The notes under the pieces: generated by a model
What the model saw: only the letters and a program-made list of their open reading frames with translations
The model's database searches: none
Told to the model about the DNA's origin: nothing
Position numbers and translations under genes: made by a program
Assembly (NCBI RefSeq): GCF_905475395.1
Contig: NC_058340.1
Span: 60,552,181 to 60,616,180, forward strand
Length of the DNA: 64,000 nucleotides
Origin: Chrysoperla carnea
Taxonomy: Eukaryota; Arthropoda; Insecta; Neuroptera; Chrysopidae
Direction: 5' to 3'
Shown: positions 48,192 through 60,635 of the stretch, piece by piece
Layout of the letters: each line of letters starts with the position of its first letter
Position numbering within the stretch: the first letter of the stretch is position 1

Positions 48192-48607
48192 TGTATCCGT
48201 CTGTGGACACGATAACTAAAAACGAAAAAAGATATCGAGCCGAAATTTTTACAGCGTACTCAGGACGTAAAAAGTGAGGTCAAGTTCGTAAATGAGCATC
48301 ATAGGTCAATTTGGTCTTGGGTCCGCAGGACCCATCTTGTAAACCGTTAGAGATAGAACAAAAGTTTAAATTTAAAAAATGTTCCTCATAAAAAAATAAA
48401 CAACTTTTTTTTTAAACATTTTTTCGTAAACATCACTGTTAACCCGTGAGGGCGCCAATTAGGCGGAAATTTTATAATATGTACTATACTTGATTATCAG
48501 TTATGTATGTGTCACATGTTGGTATATGTAATGTGATAAAGAAATCAACACTGACTATACATGGTATTTCAACAATTAACTCAGTCAATTGTTTGTTTTC
48601 ACTTGTT
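48192..48607 (-). mobile_element. Family A repeat, copy 9 (hairpin end missing)
   Basis: Begins within the microsatellite (GTATCCGTCTGTGGACACG) and runs to GTTTGTTTTCACTTGTT. It follows copy 8 by about 120 bases in the same orientation, but is a different, more diverged copy. Confidence 0.8.
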
Positions 48608-49152
48608 GATTTATAACTTTGATCGCATTTTTCTTGAAACTCTATTTTTACAAGGCAATACGTGTAAAATTCAAATTTCAATTTTCTTTCCTTCACGACC
48701 TATACACATCTAGTAACAGAATATATTTAATTTTGATTTTTCGATGAATTTGCCATGAGTTGCTTTGACAAGCTCGGGAAAACATTTTTCTGAACGGAAA
48801 TAGAATCCCAATGGCTGAATTTTTCAAGCTTATGCGTATAAGTTGTTTGAATATGATATGATAAATTGTTTGAATAAAATATTTTTAATTATTATTTTAG
48901 TAAAAAGTTGTAATAATTGTATAAGTACTAGCAGTTTACCATTCGCTTCGCTGGACAGTTACAACTTTATTTTGAAAACTTCTAGTTTATGCATTACAAA
49001 TACAAACAGAAAATCAAATCTTTTTTCTTTATATAATTACTGTAGATGTCGATTTTTGAGCCTTCAAAACCTACCCAAACTTATTATGCTTTTTTGCGAT
49101 TATAAAAATATTTTAAGTATCCGCACCGTGTATGAGTTGGAGGCGTTTCCAT

Positions 49153-49510
49153 TTTAACGGTACACTACTTTAATTATAGAATTGTATGGATGCATATACA
49201 ATTGTATGGATTGCATTTATGACTTACATTGAAAATTTAATATTATTGTCTCACAAATTTAAATAAATAATTATGATAATTTACATTTGAAAAATAATAT
49301 TTGTGCAATTGGATATCTTATTTTCATAATTTTTAATGCATTAAGTTTAATTAATTAGTGTTTTTCAATAATTACAATTTGACATTTTCTATAACATGTA
49401 AAGAATTGAAAATTAATCATCACAGCCTCCTTTATCGCCAAAATTTTACACTGGAAGCGCTGGCATCGATTTTATTGTCCCTAACATGACTACGCACACA
49501 ACGAATACAT
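49153..49510 (-). repeat. Dispersed repeat pair, copy 2
   Basis: Reverse-complement partner of 245-625, colinear over about 360 bases with roughly 10-15% visible differences. Confidence 0.7.
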
Positions 49511-50605
49511 GAATCAATCAGTATCTATGTTTGAATCGATTGACCTTCAACTAAATTTTCGAATTTTGAGGAAAAAAAAACTTATAGGACTTAGAGGTTT
49601 TCTTTTATTGAAATTTCGAGCTTATGTCTACTTCAAACTTTTAAACGTTTATGTCAATTTTTCAACTTATATACATAACTCTCTTGATTTGAGGTATCCA
49701 AAAAGTCTTCCACCTCGCACAGATTTGTTCCCGTAGTATCTTCCGGGTTTTTAGCAATCTAAATTTTAGAATGAAACCTGACACCAACTCATATTTTATA
49801 CCTATATATTGGAATGTTGTATAATATAATATATTATGACTAATGACATTTTACTAAAAAAAAAAATCAAATTCATTGGTAATAAATTTAATGCAAAAAT
49901 AATGTATTTTAATAAAATAAAATATATTTCAAAAAAAATTTCAAAAACCAAAAATATTTAACACGTGTAAATAACGTATAAGTGTTACATCCGGTTGTTT
50001 TAAAAACATACTGTTGTGTGATACCAAAAATTATTATAAATTTTGTGTCTGTTTTTAAAAATATTTTAGATTTTAAGTGTATAGGTATTTTGAAAATAAA
50101 CAGTTTTAAAGTTATTTTGAATACATTCTGCTAAATAAAGGTAACTGGAACAGAGTTATAGTACAGTTAATAAGCCGGGATGCATTGGAAAACTTGGAAA
50201 ACAGTATCGATTTTAATAAAACTTCGTGTAATGTGTTTATAAGACCCCAAGAAATATTCTGCCAACTTAATCTAGTCATAGAGGGGTCCCAAAAACAATA
50301 ACATGTAATGAAGACATATTTTTAAGTCACATTTACCCCGAAAGCTGTTAGTTTTTTTATGAGAGTCAACTTTCTAATTTAAAGTGTTTTTTTTATCTCT
50401 TACCGTTTAGTATCTAAATTGGCTATTAATAAAACCCGAAAAACTGGGTCCAATCTGATGTCAGAACATGATGCCCCCCTATCAAAGTCTACGACTTTTG
50501 TTTGGGTTATTTTTTGATTGGTAAACAACAAAACGAGATATTTGTATAGGTGTATAGATTAAAATGACCCACCCTGTATAGCTACGAACTCTTTTACCAT
50601 TTTTT
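49511..50605. other. No gene seen
   Basis: A 75-codon frame at 49509 has no recognised domain; CACCCTGTATAG at 50570 may be an old element end. Confidence 0.5.
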
Positions 50606-50956
50606 AACCCCCGAACCAAAAATGGGGGTGTTATAAGTCTGTCCGTTATGTGTGTCTATGTGTCTGTCTGTGGCATCGTAGCGCCTAAACGGATGAACCG
50701 ATTTCGATTTTTTTGTTTCGTTTGAAAGGTAATTTAATGAGGAGTGAGCTATTCAAGTGCGAATTAAGGGTTCCGCAACCGGAACAACTATAAAATAGGC
50801 GATGATCCTTAAAATCGATTCAGTTTGGCAAAGGCTCTAAGGAAAAAGGTAATTTAATAGAGAGTGAGTGTTCTTAGAGTGATTTCAATTGCGAGTTTGG
50901 TCTCTAATACCCGGAAAATTTATCGGGGGTTATTTAAATTTTGTAAATTCACTTGT
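50606..50956 (+). repeat. Family B dispersed repeat, copy 1
   Basis: Begins with a hairpin (AACCCCCGAACCAAAAATG followed by GGGGGTGTT), then GTCTGTCTGTGGCATCG, TAGCGCCTAAACGGATGAAC and CGATTTCG, and ends TTTTGTAAATTCACTTGT. The wording resembles repeats I know to be common in insect genomes. No ORF. Confidence 0.7.
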
Positions 50957-52590
50957 AGATTGAAACTCCATACATGCAAACATGCAATATAAAAAGTGAT
51001 AGACTTCTTGTTGAAACGGTGGCGCTTTAAGAATGTGATGTAGTTCGATTATTAGTTAATCATACAAATAAATATTGATAATAATCATAATTCATAAATA
51101 TCATATCTAAATGTGTATGGGTTATTCTACAAATTAAGGAAGAAAATAAGTCTGATTTGACTTTTACAGTCAAATCCATTGTCCATTGCGAAATTTATCA
51201 AGAATACACGATCTTTTAGTCTATTTATGTTAAGTGGTTTGTATATATTTTCATACAAACTTTCATCCCCTATTTCACCCTTTTAGGGGATGATTTTCAA
51301 AAAATTCTTAATTCAATGATACCTACAGTATAAAGACACTATCCTCTCGAACTTCTATCATTAGCGATTTAGGCTGGGCATCGATATATCAGTCGCGACA
51401 TTGCCTATTCCCTTTCCAGATTATTTTCCCTCTCTGAAATGTTTCTGATTTTAAATAATATACATAAAGAATCATTTTGAAGAAAAAAAATCATCAAAAT
51501 CGGAGCTTTTTTTGAGGACACACGAGTAAAAACATTCATTGATACGACTATTAACTGAGATACCGAAATTCCTTAATTTGTAGAACTACCCGTATAATAT
51601 TTTTATATATGAATATACTTTCTATGCTGCTGCTATGCTATATAAGTACAAAATAATAATGAACAATATTAATAAATAAATATAAGAGCCTTTTCAATTA
51701 ATATTATTAGTTGTGAGTGATACAAACAATTATTATTAACATTAACATTAGTTATTTATTTATTTATTATTATTCATTTTTAAAAGTGATGTCAACTATA
51801 AAATATTTTATAATTTATAAAACTACAACATACAAACAGCATAACATAACATATGTAATATGTATATGATTGGATTATAAAAATGTAAGCAAATAGTCAA
51901 TTGTAACAAGTCTTATATTGGCTAAATCATCTACATTCAACCCAATTATAACGATGAAAATAAAAGTTCTCGATTTTGTTGCTAGTTCTTTTGTAGTCAC
52001 TAAAAACAGGAGTCTTTCTATATATTACAGTAACTTTATACATTACAGTCTTCATCAAAGCCAGTAGTTTTGATTTTTCGCAGAATTGTTTATGATGTTG
52101 TTCCAATAAATAATCCAAGTTTGTGACCTCGAGCGACGAACGCAACTATGTCAAAAATAAAAAAAACCCGTAAAATTTCAGTTTTTTTCAGGTTTTGCCG
52201 ATTAAAACCCTAAAAGGGTAGTACCTATTTCAGAATGTTTTTAAAAGTAGATTAAATTTGCTACAATATGAGACTAGAATCGTCTGTGTAGAACCAATAG
52301 CTTCCGAAATTTTTATTTAATTCCCAACACAAAATATCAAAAATTAAAAAAAAAGAACAGTTATTCCAAAATTATTCTCGCTTCTATCAGCAGTTCTCAT
52401 CACGGAGTATCATTCTTTTTTATGGTAGTTTCTTTTACAAAAATTAATATTACTATTTGCTAAATCACGTAAATATTCAAATTTAAGAGATTGATGAATT
52501 TTAAACAATAAATTGTAGAATAATTGTTAAATCTGGTAGACATTAAATAAATTGACGGATTTCATTTTTTAATTATTCATTTATCAAATA
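50957..52590. other. No gene seen
   Basis: AT-rich; the minus-strand frame at 51927 has no domain. Confidence 0.55.
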
Positions 52591-53022
52591 CTAGAGTGAT
52601 ACCCACACGCTTCGCTGGATTTCAAAGTAAAGACTGATAAAGATTGCTCTTGCTTATCTCCTTTCTACAACACTCGAAATTATGGTAAGGATTGTTTTAC
52701 ACAGGTAAAATATATGTATGGTTTTCTATTTTTTTAAATGTATAATAGTCGTAATTTATTCATTGAGTACATTAGAAAAGATGGCCGTGAAATATTTTAT
52801 ATTGACTATTTTTACAGAAATCTGTAATTTATGGTAATGTCAAATTCAAATAATTTTAAATTTTTTTTATTAATATATCTTTATAAATTATATCTCATGT
52901 GTTATTCTGAAGTATGAGCTATAACTGCACAGTTTCATTAAAAACCATTCGCTAGTTTTAGCGTGAAAGCGTAACAAACAAACAAACAAACATACTTACT
53001 TTCGTATTTATAATATATAGAG
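52591..53022 (+). repeat. Family E dispersed repeat, copy 2
   Basis: CTAGAGTGATACCCACACGC start, then TTCGCTGG, and a GCGTGAAAGCGTAACAAACA end followed by AACAAAC units and TTTCGTATTTATAATAT. Such ends are common in insect repeats as I recall. A related start (TTTACCATTCGCTTCGCTGG) is at 48936. Confidence 0.75.
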
Positions 53023-54889
53023 ATATGTACCAACATTTAAATAATTAAGAAAAACTATACATAATGTATTTGTAAATAGGATGCTAAAATGAATGTATTT
53101 GTATCGTAACATGTAATGAATTGTTCTAAATATTTTAAAAATTTTGTTCAATTAATCTTTACTTAAAAATATATTATTTTAACCCTTTAAAGAATATTAA
53201 TTTTTGTACATGGTAATAATGAGTAATTAAAAATGAGTACTATTAGTCATATGTGCGTACTAAATGGTATCGAAGGAGATTTTATCGTAAATCATGAAGG
53301 TTAAAAAATTTCTGTTAGTTGTGAATGCAAAATATGTTTATTAGAAATGTTCCTGTACAAATATAATTAAAAAATAAATCACATATAATTCGCAGGACAG
53401 CACCTTTTTTTGTTAAATAATCAATACATTCTCTGAATCTTTGAATGTGATTTTCAGCCATTTTAAAACGTCGAATTAAGTTGAAAATTCGCACATGTAC
53501 CGAGAACTGATGACAATAGAGAATTTGCATTAATTTTTTTTCCACAAATTCATATATAAATGACAGAAAATAATTCATCTAAAGTATATTAATTTTTTTA
53601 AATAATTATTAATCAAAAATAGAGTTATATTTTTGAATAACAAAAACGGTAGTGGCGTATTTACACCCGTTCAGGCTGTGGGCCAATCAGAATTACGCAA
53701 AATTCACATCTTTCATCTTGTTTCTATGGAAAATACGCTATAATATAGTGAAAGAGCAAGTTTAGAAACAAACCATTTATCATTTTGTATGTAAATTTAT
53801 CATTTCTCCGTGCGGTGGCGTTGCTAAAACGAGGTGTTGACAATTGAAAAATCAATTTTATCGTAAAAAAGCGAGGGGTGCTTTTTAAGATATCTGACAA
53901 CCAACGCTTTTTATGATAAAATGACCTGTTTTCTTGATCACCATTTTTTTTTTTTTAGAAATTATTTTCTACTTTGTAGTTAGTTACAAAAGCGTGTTTA
54001 TTTAATTTTTTTTAAATTATTATTTATATTTCTGTTATGCCCGAATGCGATCAAGAAAGAGCACCCCATATAACCATTACATACAAAATCGTAAAATGTG
54101 TAACCTAAATTTTGAATCGATTACCCATATAAAAAAGAATGCCTTAAAGCCAAAAATACTATTCACATTTAAATCGAGAAAAATTTCACCTGATAATAAA
54201 ACACTCATACAATACAATATAGAGTACCTACTATACTTCACTCCCCTCATTCATTACCTATGCCATATTATTATTAATTCACATTGTAAATGTCAACATA
54301 CCAATCCAATTTGGGGGAGATTGTAGTAACAGGGAACAAAATTTACATTAAAGTGTTTTTTTAAACCATTTTAAAAAAAAATGGGACATCCTTCATAGGT
54401 ATTGTATATTTTTGAGAATTTAAATATTAAACAGTTATCAATAATGCTATAAGATTTGTGATGCATCATACAAAATTATGCTCTACCATGGATCACTATC
54501 TAAAGTATTTTGAATCGCATACACCGATTGTACTTGAAGATCTTTCCTTTAAATCTAATCTTTCAGAATTGTAGAATTTACGTATGTGATCATTAATACC
54601 GCTTTAAGTATCTTTTACGGGTATTCTCTCCTCTGAGCTTTCAACTGGAATTCTGATTGACTCTGGGATGAATATTGGGGTACGATTTAACCCTTTACGT
54701 GTTAACCCATTGAAAAAAGAGAAAATATCATAAAATGTACTGCATATTTTACGTGTCAATGGTACAATACATTCTTTGATTCAGTGTACAAGACGTTTGT
54801 GTGTATTTTCAAACTTTATCTCATTTATTTAAAACTGTAATATGGCATAGCAAAATAGCCATCAATAAGCAACGATTTAGGTAGTATGT
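53023..54889. other. No supported gene
   Basis: The minus-strand frame at 53315-53578 has a slightly coding-like stretch but no recognised family or convincing splice sites. Confidence 0.45.
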
Positions 54890-55170
54890 GATTTTGGGAT
54901 GTACGAGCGCCTGGGCAATTTTGGATAAATTTTTTTGGATTTTTTTTATATGAAGTTGGACTAAGTCTAAATCAATTCTGAAAATTTTTGGGGGGTAGGG
55001 AGTTGTCCGATTATTTGAATAAATAAATTACTTCAAAAGTAGGCATATTTAACATGCCATTGTTTTCATAAATTTTTCCATAACAAGTCGGTGGAAATTA
55101 AAAAAAAACTATTTAAATTAAAGCTAAAACCTTAATAAAATGTTTGTGCCCGACTCATTAAGGATATATG
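54890..55170 (+). repeat. Family D dispersed repeat, copy 3
   Basis: GATGTACGAGCGCCTGGGCA at the left, AGTTGGACTAAGTCTAAATC, GTAGGCATATTTAACATGCC and AAGTCGGTGGAAATTAAAAA inside, and ATTAAGGATATATGAGCACG at the right. Confidence 0.65.
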
Positions 55171-55297
55171 AGCACGGAAGTGGGGATCATATAAGACGGA
55201 AAGTGAATAAAATTTTTCGAAATTTGCAGTAATTTAAATCGAAAAATATCGAAAATTGGATATATTGTTTTCGTAAATTTATCATCCAAGTTGAAAA

Positions 55298-55877
55298 GCC
55301 TAAATTTGCCTTAGCGCTCGTACTACCTTAGGACATAAACTTATAAATTATTTATAACGCTAGTAAAAGCAAATTTTTTTACTTAGAAGCTTGAAAGTAA
55401 AATTTGCATTCAAATAGATGCTAGTTCATAAATAACAACATCTGTCGAGAAACTTTAAAGTGGTTCAGGGTAAATTATATACGGGGCACTACACACTACC
55501 CAAATAAATTTTTCAAAAAACAAAAAAATCCGTTATTTATAAAAAATATAGAGGAACAAAAAAAAAAAAAAAAGAAAAAAATAATATTGAAATACTTTTG
55601 TTAAAAAATAATTGAATTTAATTTTTAATTCAATTATTTATAAGAAGTATAAGTTTATTTTTGATTCAAGTTTCATACTCTTCAGAATGAATGTCATTGG
55701 AATGCGTTTGTTTTTCTTCAGACGGGAATGTTCGTTCACGTTCATAACACACAACAGTATATACTACACCACCATAAGGGTGTACATCATTTGGGCACTA
55801 CAAATGCCTAGAATATAAGTTTTTAACTTAAAGAACTTTAAGGTAGTACGAGCGCCAATGCAAGCTTAGACTTGCGG
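55298..55877. mobile_element. Putative MITE with ~34-bp inverted ends related to Family D
   Basis: Left GCGCTCGTACTACCTTA (55315-55331) and right TAAGGTAGTACGAGCGC (55843-55859), with pairing continuing outward (AGCCTAAATTTGCC against GCAAGCTTAGACT). The motif is the Family D end motif. The interior has no recognised gene. Confidence 0.5.
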
Positions 55878-57679
55878 TTGGAATTACTTTATATTCAACT
55901 TTGTTGTAACTTCATGAATGTAGACGAAGAATAAGAATAACATTTTCGATATCTGCCTTGGTTTTCGAATTTCCGAAAGCTAAATAATTAAACAAAATTT
56001 TCAATTTTCAATATTGTGAAAATTGCTCCAGGTAACGAATAATTGTATTCTTACTTTTCGTCTTATATTGTCAAGCTACAGCATAATTCAATTTTTATTT
56101 ATCGTCACGATAAATATGGTTAGTTAGTCAAGGAGTTCGCAAACTGCTAAACTTACCTTTTCATTATCTTCGGTTGATAAAACGCATTATTTGTATACCT
56201 CGGATCGCAGTTTCACTGCCTTTGGGAGTAATCATACGAGTAATGATCAATTGCCAGATCTAAGCAAAAGAACTTAGGGTATGATTGGAAGGAAAATCAT
56301 TAGAAGGAAATTCAAAGTAGAACACCATGGCAAACTCGCGTTCATTTCTAGTCTTAAATATAAGGATCTGTTTAAATAACGATTGTGTGTGTTAAATAAC
56401 GATTTTAGTAACGATGGAGTCCAGATCTTCTCTGTCCGATCGTCCGAAACAATTCCTAATTCCTCTGTTTGAGGGTTAAAGCACGCCAGCAAGCTATAGT
56501 CCTGCATTTTGTATAATACATGTTCTTTTGGTTTAAGAATATTTCTAGTGTTCAGATGATCTTAAAGATTACCAAGCTCTTGTTCGTTTAAAGATAGCTA
56601 ATCAAAATAATGCCCAGATTATTAAACACAATATAACATAGAGTACCTCTACCAAGAGAAAAAGGGTTGTTGTGAGTGTTCTGCGATAGGAAACATATAA
56701 GTAGAACAAAGTACAATATATATCTATATTGTATTAAAACAGGATAGAGAATGCCTCAAGGGAAACTGAATGAGTGATGGGACACACGGGAGAAGAGAGA
56801 TAACGTATATTATATGTATGAAGGGGTTATTTACTCTGTAGGGGATGATGATAGTTGGAGAGTTTTTAGAGAGATGACAAGAAGAGTAGAGAGTATAGTG
56901 TGTAAGAGAGGGATTGAATAAGATACTGGCTTATAGTGGAATAAAGCAGAGCTCACATGATAGTAACCCGAGAAGTCAACAAGTGCAGGCAGGCACAGTA
57001 CCTACACAGGCATTACGTATGGCATTAGTTTTATTTTTTTTATCATTATTTTTCGAAAAAGAATAATATAACAGCTTACTAGATTATTATTATTCATTAA
57101 AGAAAATTAAACATTATTCGTGGATAATAATAGCTAGAATTTCTGACTTTACTATTCGTTCATAATAAGAGCTAGAAATATCAAAAGTTTTTTTTAAAGA
57201 CGACTGAATTTTAGATATTTTTTTCTTATTGGAATTGGATAATAATAATAAGGAAAATTTAACGTTGCTAAGATCGTGTCAACTATTATACCAGTAATTT
57301 AAAAAAAGAAAACTTTTTCAAATTCTTTTGGATGTGTGTTCAGTTTTATTATTAAAGAATATAATTCTAATTTGTCAGTCCAAAATTTGGTTGCTTTATC
57401 GACGTGCATCCATTAAAATATCCATTAAAATCCTTCAAATTAACTGTCGAAAATTTGCGAACTCTCGTATTAATTTCTCATTGAAACATGAAATAAAAAA
57501 TCTCCTTGACGATATGCCAAGTTCTCATTCTATGGACTAGGATCAGCAGATGGACTAGAGCGAAGGTATTAAATTAAAAGTACATAGATATTGTATTCAA
57601 ATAAATTATAGTGCTGACAGAATTTTGATAATTATAGCCTCTTAAAAATGGGAAATTTTAAGATTAATTTATCTCAAAA
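55878..57679. other. No supported gene
   Basis: The minus-strand frame at 56274 begins with an ordinary-looking stretch (FNPQTEELGIVSDDR) that I cannot place; the rest is low-complexity. Confidence 0.45.
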
Positions 57680-57925
57680 TTAAGGACGTACGAGCACTAG
57701 GGCAATTGATAATAAAGTCTAGATTTTTTTTATATATAAGTTGAGTTTAGCGTAAATCGATTATGAAAATTTTAGGGGGAGCCCGATGATTTAAATAAAT
57801 AAATGATCAAAAGAAGACATATTTAACATTGGTTTTATGGGAAAACGGTAGATGGATTAGGTAAATGTTCCATAGATTTCTCCAAAACTAGTTCGCAGAT
57901 ATTTAAAAAAAAAAATTGTTTACAT
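57680..57925 (+). repeat. Family D dispersed repeat, copy 4
   Basis: TAAGGACGTACGAGCACTAG at the left, then ATAAGTTGAGTTTAGCGTAA, AGACATATTTAACATTGGTT and GTAGATGGATTAGG, the order of copy 3, more diverged. The right end is lost. Confidence 0.55.
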
Positions 57926-58293
57926 CAAAATTCAAACCTATATAAGTTATTGAAAACTAAACGGTAAAAGGGATATAAATTTAACAAAAATATATTTTTT
58001 CGTTACATAATAATAAACGTAAGATATGTTATATAATTTTAAGTTGAAAAATTCTCAAACTTTTCGCATTCACGGTAAGAAATTTTTGCGAGTATCACTA
58101 CGTCAGTATCGGTGTGAACGCCATACTGATTTAGCCATTGAGGGAATAGTAACATTCGCCGACCATACTGGTTGGTGATACCCACAATACTTCTGGTGGA
58201 TATTCCAATTCAATACTAATTTATTACTTATTCTTTGTTACTTATCGTGTACTTTGGATCATAATGGCCTAAGTCATTATTTAATTTCTCAAG

Positions 58294-58613
58294 ATTTGTA
58301 TCACTTACTGGGATGTCTTTTATTGCAAACGTACTATCAGCAAAGTGGAGGTCTTGCTTTTAAGTTTGTGCGAAGTCTATACGAAAAACATCAATATATG
58401 CCACTTTCCTTAATATTTCGTATTTATGTACTTATAAAACCACAAATATCTTCAAAAGATGTCGTTTCAAATGGAAGACCATTGGCCGATGGTATTGAAC
58501 ATTTAAGAATTTTATATATTCTTGTCTCTTCATACATACATTTAGACCATAAGCCCATAATGATGCATAATTTACATGATTCATTTGGTCTACCATTTGC
58601 AAAATTGATTAAG
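58294..58613 (+). CDS. Exon-like ORF, unrecognised protein
   Basis: An open stretch without an ATG at a natural start, preceded by a pyrimidine-rich acceptor (TTAATTTCTCAAG) and ending at AAG|GTACTT, a fair donor in phase 0. The frame is open back to the TGA at 58176. The encoded 106 residues are of ordinary composition, with a helical look (LYHLLGCLLLQTYYQQSGG, FKFVRSLYEKHQYMPLSLIF, ADGIEHLRILYILVSSYIHL, SFGLPFAKLIK), unlike the Phe/Lys-rich chance frames elsewhere here. I do not recognise the family. It may be an internal exon of a gene with large introns, or a relic. Confidence 0.4.
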
Positions 58614-58811
58614 GTACTTAAAATATAATTCACACACGCGAAAGGGAATGCTTGACACCTATTTTACCACATTTTAATTAACTCGTCTTCGAGTGTGTCT
58701 GTTTGGGGTCAATTCATTTTAAACTAACTTTTCGATGAGCTGATAACTTGAAATTTTGAACATAGATAACGATAATAATAACTGTTCAGAGGATAATTTT
58801 CGGAGCAGGCA

Positions 58812-59272
58812 AATAAATTTATGGGTTTCATAAGTTTGACCGCTATGTTTGTATGTCTGTGTGTTTTTCTGTCTGAGGCATCGTAGCGCCTAAACGGATG
58901 AACCGATTTTATTTTTTTTGGTTCATTTGGAAGGTATATTTGACGCAGAGTGTTCTAAGCTATGTTTCATGTACGAGAGTTTTGTACCCAATTTTAACAT
59001 ATAAAATAAATAAACTCAAATATTTCAATTTCAATTTAAATATTTCCAAAATTGTCCCAAAAATGATCTAAGTAGCTCTCTAAGTATCCTTTTCATCTCA
59101 TCTGATGTCCTGGACCATCACTTTGATATTGATTTAAGAAAGAGTGTTATAAGTTCAAAGTGTTTATCTGCGTCCGTGTTGAGAACATTTTATAGCTAAG
59201 TTTCAAAAATCGGCTTACAAAAATTAAGTCGCATTTGTCAGAGGTTTTTTAAATTTTGTAAATTTCACTTGT
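58812..59272 (+). repeat. Family B dispersed repeat, copy 2
   Basis: Shares GGTTTCATAAGTTTGACCG, GCATCGTAGCGCCTAAACGG, ATGAACCGATTT, GGAAGGTATATTTGA and the end TTTTGTAAATTTCACTTGTT with copy 1. The start hairpin has decayed. Confidence 0.7.
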
Positions 59273-60546
59273 TATATATTATTGAATTTACCTTATCAAT
59301 CCTCAAAATGGTACAAAAAACCCAGAAATTTCACTCATTGTGGGCGCTTGGTCTAATATACATATCCAGAGTGTGTTCGGTGTAGATATACATTCATATA
59401 TATGATGGTATTAAGTAATGTTAATAAAATTTTAATACCATCATAAACACGAAATAAAAATTTCGCATAAATTTCACAAAAGAAAATGGTTTTTTTTATT
59501 TAAAAGAAAAAAAAAATCATACAGAAAAAAAGTTTTAACTTTTATTTACAATAAATATGTAAAATTTGATGCAATAATTCAGAGATGGTCGAAAATATTT
59601 GTACTAGATTTAAGTTTTGTACTAAATTTTTTGCTTTTAGTCTCTTAAAAATAATCGTATCTAATATTGAAGCTTCATTACTTACACAATGATCTTATTA
59701 ATGTTAAGATTTTATGTGGTAATCATCCTCAGAGAGTCCTGTATTGTTTTATCTTGTTTAATTTTTTTATTGTTTTTTGAAAATGAAACACCAAAACTTT
59801 TTTTCGATGAACATATTTTGAAGACTACTTCTTCTTCTATTCGAAGTATTGCTATAATAACCACTTTTGTCTCATAGAAGATAATTTTTTTAATATCTGT
59901 GCGTTTTAATTTAAAAAGGATTATTTTAGATATTGCTGAGGTATTATTTTCTACTCAGATAAAAAGTTTACTTGACGTAGAAAATTTTTTCTTGAACCAA
60001 GGATATTTAATGAAGATAAAAACATTCTTGGATCGAGAAGACAGTTATTTGAGGTCAGGTTCCTGTTTCGAGAAAATATTTATGTTTCGTTTTTCCCTGT
60101 AAAATACAAACAATTTTATTTTATCAAAAATACGTTTTTTTCTGTGTAGTCGTTGAGAAACAGAAGCTTGATCCATAGAACTTTATCAATAAGAATCCTG
60201 TAAACTTAGTATTAATAGTATTAATATTCTCTTATCCTGTGAATAAGAAAAAATAAAATATTAATCTTATAAAAATCCTGTGGATACCTGGGTATTATTC
60301 TTTGAATCATCAAACTGTAATTTATAGTTTTGAAAATTCAACTGAATTTCTGTTGATTTTATCAAAAGGAAAATATCTTTAATTAAGTACGATTTTATTT
60401 TGGTATAAGCTGTCAGTCCATCAATTTTCTAAATTTAATGGAAATAGAACAATTCATTTAATACATAATTGTATCAAAATTAGCTTTATATAATTCTAGT
60501 TACGGTTTTGTAATAAACGAAAATCAATTATTATTAGCTATATGAT
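59273..60546. other. No gene seen
   Basis: Frames at 59689 and 59899 are Leu/Phe-rich without domains. Confidence 0.55.
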
Positions 60547-60554
60547 GAAAAAAA
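60547..60554 (-). terminator. Pol III terminator of second tRNA-Pro
   Basis: Eight A on the + strand, read as T8 downstream of the minus-strand tRNA. Confidence 0.75.
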
Positions 60555-60563
60555 ATATTACTA

Positions 60564-60635
60564 GGGCTCAGCCGGGATTTGAACCCGGGACCTCTCGCAC
60601 CCTAAGCGAAAATCATACCCCTAGACCACTGAGCC
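60564..60635 (-). tRNA. tRNA-Pro (AGG), second copy
   Basis: Reverse-strand copy matching the gene at 45122 except at acceptor position 3, where it has C and so pairs fully (GGCTCAG with CTGAGCC). Anticodon loop TTAGGGT with anticodon AGG and box B GGTTCAAATCC are intact. On the minus strand an 8-T run (60547-60554) follows as Pol III terminator. The flanks are unrelated to those of the other copy. Confidence 0.95.

Noticed and set aside
53315-53578. Minus-strand frame with RRFKMAENHIQRFRECIDYL
   Set aside because: Locally coding-like, but T-rich ends, no recognised family and no convincing splice sites.
56274-56507. Minus-strand frame starting MQDYSLLACFNPQTEELG
   Set aside because: First third looks ordinary, the rest is Leu/Phe-rich; no family recognised.
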